Source of the DNA: Rhizobium ecuadorense
Lineage (GTDB): Bacteria > Pseudomonadota > Alphaproteobacteria > Rhizobiales > Rhizobiaceae
Length of the DNA stretch: 64,000 bases
Assembly: GCF_001187535.1 (NCBI RefSeq)
Contig: NZ_LFIO01001065.1
Location: forward strand, 62,001-126,000
Reading direction: 5' to 3'
Shown: in pieces, positions 61,501 to 64,000 of the stretch
How positions within the stretch are numbered: the first letter of the stretch is position 1
Layout: the number at the start of each line of letters is the position of its first letter
The notes under the pieces: model-generated
What the model saw: the letters and a program-made list of their open reading frames with translations, nothing else
What the model was told of the DNA's origin: nothing
Databases searched by the model: none
Made by a program: the position numbers and the translations under genes

Positions 61501-63321
61501 TTGGCCCCTCCCATTCTGAAACTCGACGATATCTTCCTGAGCTTCGGCGGCGCACCGCTGCTGGCGGGTGCCAGCCTGCAGATCGAGCCGGGTGACAAAA
61601 TCTGTCTCGTCGGCCGCAATGGCTCGGGAAAATCGACGCTTCTGAAGATCGCCGCCGGCCTGGTCGAGGCGCAGTCCGGAGAGGTCTTCCGCCATCCGTC
61701 CTCGACGGTGCGTTATCTCGAACAGGCGCCGGATTTTGCCGGCTTCAACACCGTTCAGGCCTATGCCGAGGCCGGCCTCGGGCCGGGCGACGACCCCTAT
61801 CGCGTCACCTATCTGCTCTCCCATCTCGGGCTGACCGGCGAGGAAGATCCGAGAACCCTTTCCGGCGGCGAATCGCGCCGCGCCGCGCTCGCCCGCGTGC
61901 TGGCGCCCGAGCCCGATATTCTCCTGCTCGACGAGCCGACCAACCATCTCGACCTTCCCACCATCGAATGGCTGGAAGGCGAGCTGCAGAAGACGCGCAG
62001 CGCTTTGGTGCTGATCTCGCACGACCGGCGTTTCCTCGAAAAAGTCTCGACGGCAACCGTCTGGCTCGACCGCGGCACCTCGCGCCGGCTCGACAGGGGA
62101 TTTTCGCATTTCGAGGCCTGGCGCGATCAAGTGCTGGAGGCCGAGGAGCTCGAGCAGCACAAGCTCGGCAAGGCGATCGAGCGCGAGGAGCACTGGCTGC
62201 GTTATGGCGTCACGGCGCGGCGCAAGCGCAACATGCGCCGCCTCGGCGAGTTGCAGACGATGCGCTCGCAATATCGCGGCCACAAGGGGCCGCAGGGCAC
62301 GGTGCAGGCGACGGCTTCGGACGCGCAGGAATCCGGCAAGCTGGTGATCGAGGCCGACAAGATCACCAAGAGCTTCGGCGACCGGCCGATCGTCACGCCC
62401 TTTTCGATCCGGGTGCATCGCGGCGATTGCATCGGTCTGGTCGGCCCGAACGGCGCCGGCAAGACGACGCTGTTGAAGATGCTGACCGGGCAGCTTTCGC
62501 CGGATGGCGGCACGATAAAGCTCGGCACCAATCTGGAGATCGCGACCCTCGACCAGAAGCGCGAGGACCTCGATCCCGAGGACACGCTTGCCAATTATCT
62601 GACGGACGGGCGCGGCGAAAACCTGCTTGTCAACGGCGAACAGCGCCATGTCACCGGCTATATGAAGGAGTTCCTGTTCCAGCCGGAACAGGCGCGAACG
62701 CCAATCAGAAGCCTCTCCGGCGGCGAGCGCGCCCGGCTGATGCTGGCGCGTATTCTGTCGCGCCCTGCGAACCTGTTGATCCTCGACGAACCCACAAACG
62801 ATCTCGACATCGAAACGCTCGACCTGCTGCAGGAGATCGTCGCCGGTTTTCCCGGCACCGTCATTCTCGTCAGCCATGACCGCGATTTCCTCGACCGCAC
62901 CGTGACCTCGACGATCGCACCCGCCGTGCCGGACGCACCTGACGGCCGCTGGATCGAATATGCCGGCGGCTACTCCGACATGCTTGCCCAGCGCAAGGGC
63001 GCGCTGGAGGAGCGCAAGCGAGCCGAGAAGGCGGCGGAGAAGCCGAAGACGCAAGGTGCAGCGCCTTCCGGAGGAGGCTCGAAGAGCAAGCTCTCCTTCA
63101 AGCAGAAATTCGCGCTGGACAATTTGCCGAAGGAGATGGCGAAAGCCGAAGCCGAGATCGCCAAACGTGAACAGGTGATGGGCGACCCCAATCTCTTTAC
63201 CCGTGATGCCGCTGCCTTCAACCGGCTTGCCGGCGAGATGGAGAAGCTGCGCGCCAGCCTTACCAAGATGGAAGAGGAGTGGCTGGAACTCGAAATGCTG
63301 CGGGAAGAGCTGGAAGGCTGA
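61501..63321 (+). CDS. ABC-F family ATPase (Uup-like)
   Basis: A 606-residue soluble protein with two ABC domains and no membrane segments. Walker A motifs are GRNGSGKST near residue 38 and GPNGAGKTT near 318; signatures are LSGGESRRAALARVL and LSGGERARLMLARIL; a basic linker (RRKRNMRRLGELQTM) lies between. The C-terminal coiled coil (EEEWLELEMLREELEG) is typical of Uup. Such proteins act on ribosomes or resolve nucleic-acid structures. The start is TTG 61501, 3 bp after the previous stop with GGAG ahead; no ATG is available near the domain start. Confidence 0.9.
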   Translation: MAPPILKLDDIFLSFGGAPLLAGASLQIEPGDKICLVGRNGSGKSTLLKIAAGLVEAQSGEVFRHPSSTVRYLEQAPDFAGFNTVQAYAEAGLGPGDDPYRVTYLLSHLGLTGEEDPRTLSGGESRRAALARVLAPEPDILLLDEPTNHLDLPTIEWLEGELQKTRSALVLISHDRRFLEKVSTATVWLDRGTSRRLDRGFSHFEAWRDQVLEAEELEQHKLGKAIEREEHWLRYGVTARRKRNMRRLGELQTMRSQYRGHKGPQGTVQATASDAQESGKLVIEADKITKSFGDRPIVTPFSIRVHRGDCIGLVGPNGAGKTTLLKMLTGQLSPDGGTIKLGTNLEIATLDQKREDLDPEDTLANYLTDGRGENLLVNGEQRHVTGYMKEFLFQPEQARTPIRSLSGGERARLMLARILSRPANLLILDEPTNDLDIETLDLLQEIVAGFPGTVILVSHDRDFLDRTVTSTIAPAVPDAPDGRWIEYAGGYSDMLAQRKGALEERKRAEKAAEKPKTQGAAPSGGGSKSKLSFKQKFALDNLPKEMAKAEAEIAKREQVMGDPNLFTRDAAAFNRLAGEMEKLRASLTKMEEEWLELEMLREELEG

Positions 63322-63435
63322 GCTTTTCCTCGCGGCTCACTTTTCATTGATTCGTCAGCCCGTCGCCAGGCGGCATAAGGTGCCGTCCGGCAGCCGGGGA
63401 TATTGCCGATCGCAATGGCGACAAGGAAAAGTCAG

Positions 63436-64000
63436 ATGTCTCGCACGCCTCGTTCCCGTTTTTTCACAGCACTTGCCGCCGGTGGCTTTGCCGCGCTCAT
63501 CTTATCGCAGGCCGTGCAGGCGCAGGATGGCGACCGCGTTCGCGTCCGCGGCGCGATCGAAAGTCTGAACGGCGACACGCTCGTCGTCAAGACGCGCGAA
63601 GGCAGCGATGCGACGATCACGCTGAAAGCCGGCTGGAAGGTCGGCGGCATCAAAAAAGCCTCGGTCGAGGATATCAAGCCCGGCGATTTCGTCGGGGTTG
63701 CCTCGCTGCCGAAAGGCAGTGGCCCGGATGGGGCGATCGAGGTGCTGATCTTTCCGGCGTCGATGAAGGGCACCGGCGAGGGCAACCGTCCCTGGGATGC
63801 GCAGCCGAACAGCCAGATGACCAACGCGACGGTCAGCAATGCCGTCAAATCCGTCGACGGCCATACGATCACACTGACCTATCAGGGCAAGGAAAAGACC
63901 ATCACCATATCAGACGGCACGCCGATCGTGACCTTGGCGCCGGCGACCAAGGACGATCTGAAGGCCGGCGCCGGTGTCATCGTCACCGGCGAGAAAGCGG
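63436..64000 (+). CDS. Exported protein of unknown function, 3-prime end outside the window
   Basis: An open frame that runs off the end of the window, at least 188 residues. The signal peptide is MSRTPRSRFFTALAAGGFAALILSQAVQA with cleavage after AQA-like sequence. The mature part is built of repeated beta-rich segments (RVRGAIESLNGDTLVVKTREG and later NAVKSVDGHTITLTYQGKEKT), reminiscent of DUF5666/OB-like exported domains. AAGGAA at 63423 supports the start at 63436. Function unknown; the repeats suggest two similar domains. Confidence 0.7.
   Translation, partial: MSRTPRSRFFTALAAGGFAALILSQAVQAQDGDRVRVRGAIESLNGDTLVVKTREGSDATITLKAGWKVGGIKKASVEDIKPGDFVGVASLPKGSGPDGAIEVLIFPASMKGTGEGNRPWDAQPNSQMTNATVSNAVKSVDGHTITLTYQGKEKTITISDGTPIVTLAPATKDDLKAGAGVIVTGEKA

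Noticed and set aside
1..64000. CRISPR arrays, tRNA or rRNA genes, riboswitches, prophage
   Set aside because: I looked for regular spacers, tRNA cloverleaf ends, thiamine or other riboswitch cores and phage modules and saw none; a covariance-model search would be the decisive test for small RNAs.

Overview
The window is a chromosomal segment of a Rhizobium species in the R. leguminosarum / R. etli clade. The sequence that points there: a pyruvate carboxylase of 1154 residues with its biotinyl lysine at 1119, as I recall for the R. etli enzyme; the cyclic beta-1,2-glucan genes ndvB and ndvA; an RpoH2-type sigma factor; alphaproteobacterial stress-sigma (EcfG/RpoE2) promoter motifs; GANTC methylation sites; and palindromic repeats of the kind scattered through rhizobial genomes. 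The species is inferred, not proven.

Layout. 1-6.1 kb: a formylglycine-type sulfatase, a DUF1993 protein and a CUT2 sugar ABC transporter. 6.2-12.7 kb: a membrane-type dipeptidase followed by a complete five-gene peptide ABC transporter with ATGA/GTGA overlaps. 12.8-13.3 kb: two small proteins. 13.9-26.3 kb: the cyclic glucan locus, with the giant synthase ndvB, an OpgC-type glucan-modifying membrane protein and, on the other strand, the exporter ndvA. 26.6-31.1 kb: a LuxR-type regulator without a partner synthase, then pyc. 31.2-37.5 kb: a flavin reductase, a cystine-type amino-acid ABC transporter, a DMT permease, a DeoR regulator and an MFS permease. 37.7-43.6 kb: housekeeping genes ispG, hisC, a farnesyl-diphosphate synthase, mtgA, a 2H-phosphoesterase-like protein, a GST and rpmF. 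43.8-47.0 kb: phaR opposed to phbA-phbB (polyhydroxybutyrate). 47.0-47.9 kb: three small envelope proteins on the minus strand. 48.0-53.8 kb: a repeat-rich, GANTC-dense region in front of an SUV3-like RNA helicase, then an S4 RNA-binding protein, ferredoxin fdxA and carD. 53.8-56.7 kb: an EcfG-type promoter, rpoH2, and an IS1182-family insertion sequence sitting in the former rpoH2 terminator. 56.7-64 kb: an M48 metalloprotease lipoprotein, an MFS drug exporter with a divergent MarR regulator, thiamine diphosphokinase, an ABC-F ATPase, and the start of an exported protein cut by the window end.

How the genes fit together. The glucan genes make, modify and export periplasmic cyclic glucan. The dipeptidase can feed on peptides brought in by the transporter behind it. 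phaR is expected to repress granule-related genes while phbAB supplies hydroxybutyryl-CoA. Three separate EcfG-type promoters (before opgC, before the DUF3309 gene and before rpoH2) suggest that envelope modification and the heat-shock sigma factor share general-stress control.

The parts that look least described are the roughly 204-bp degenerate tandem repeat with 16 GANTC sites upstream of the helicase, the terminator-splitting IS with a 20-bp duplication, and several proteins of 23-62 residues.
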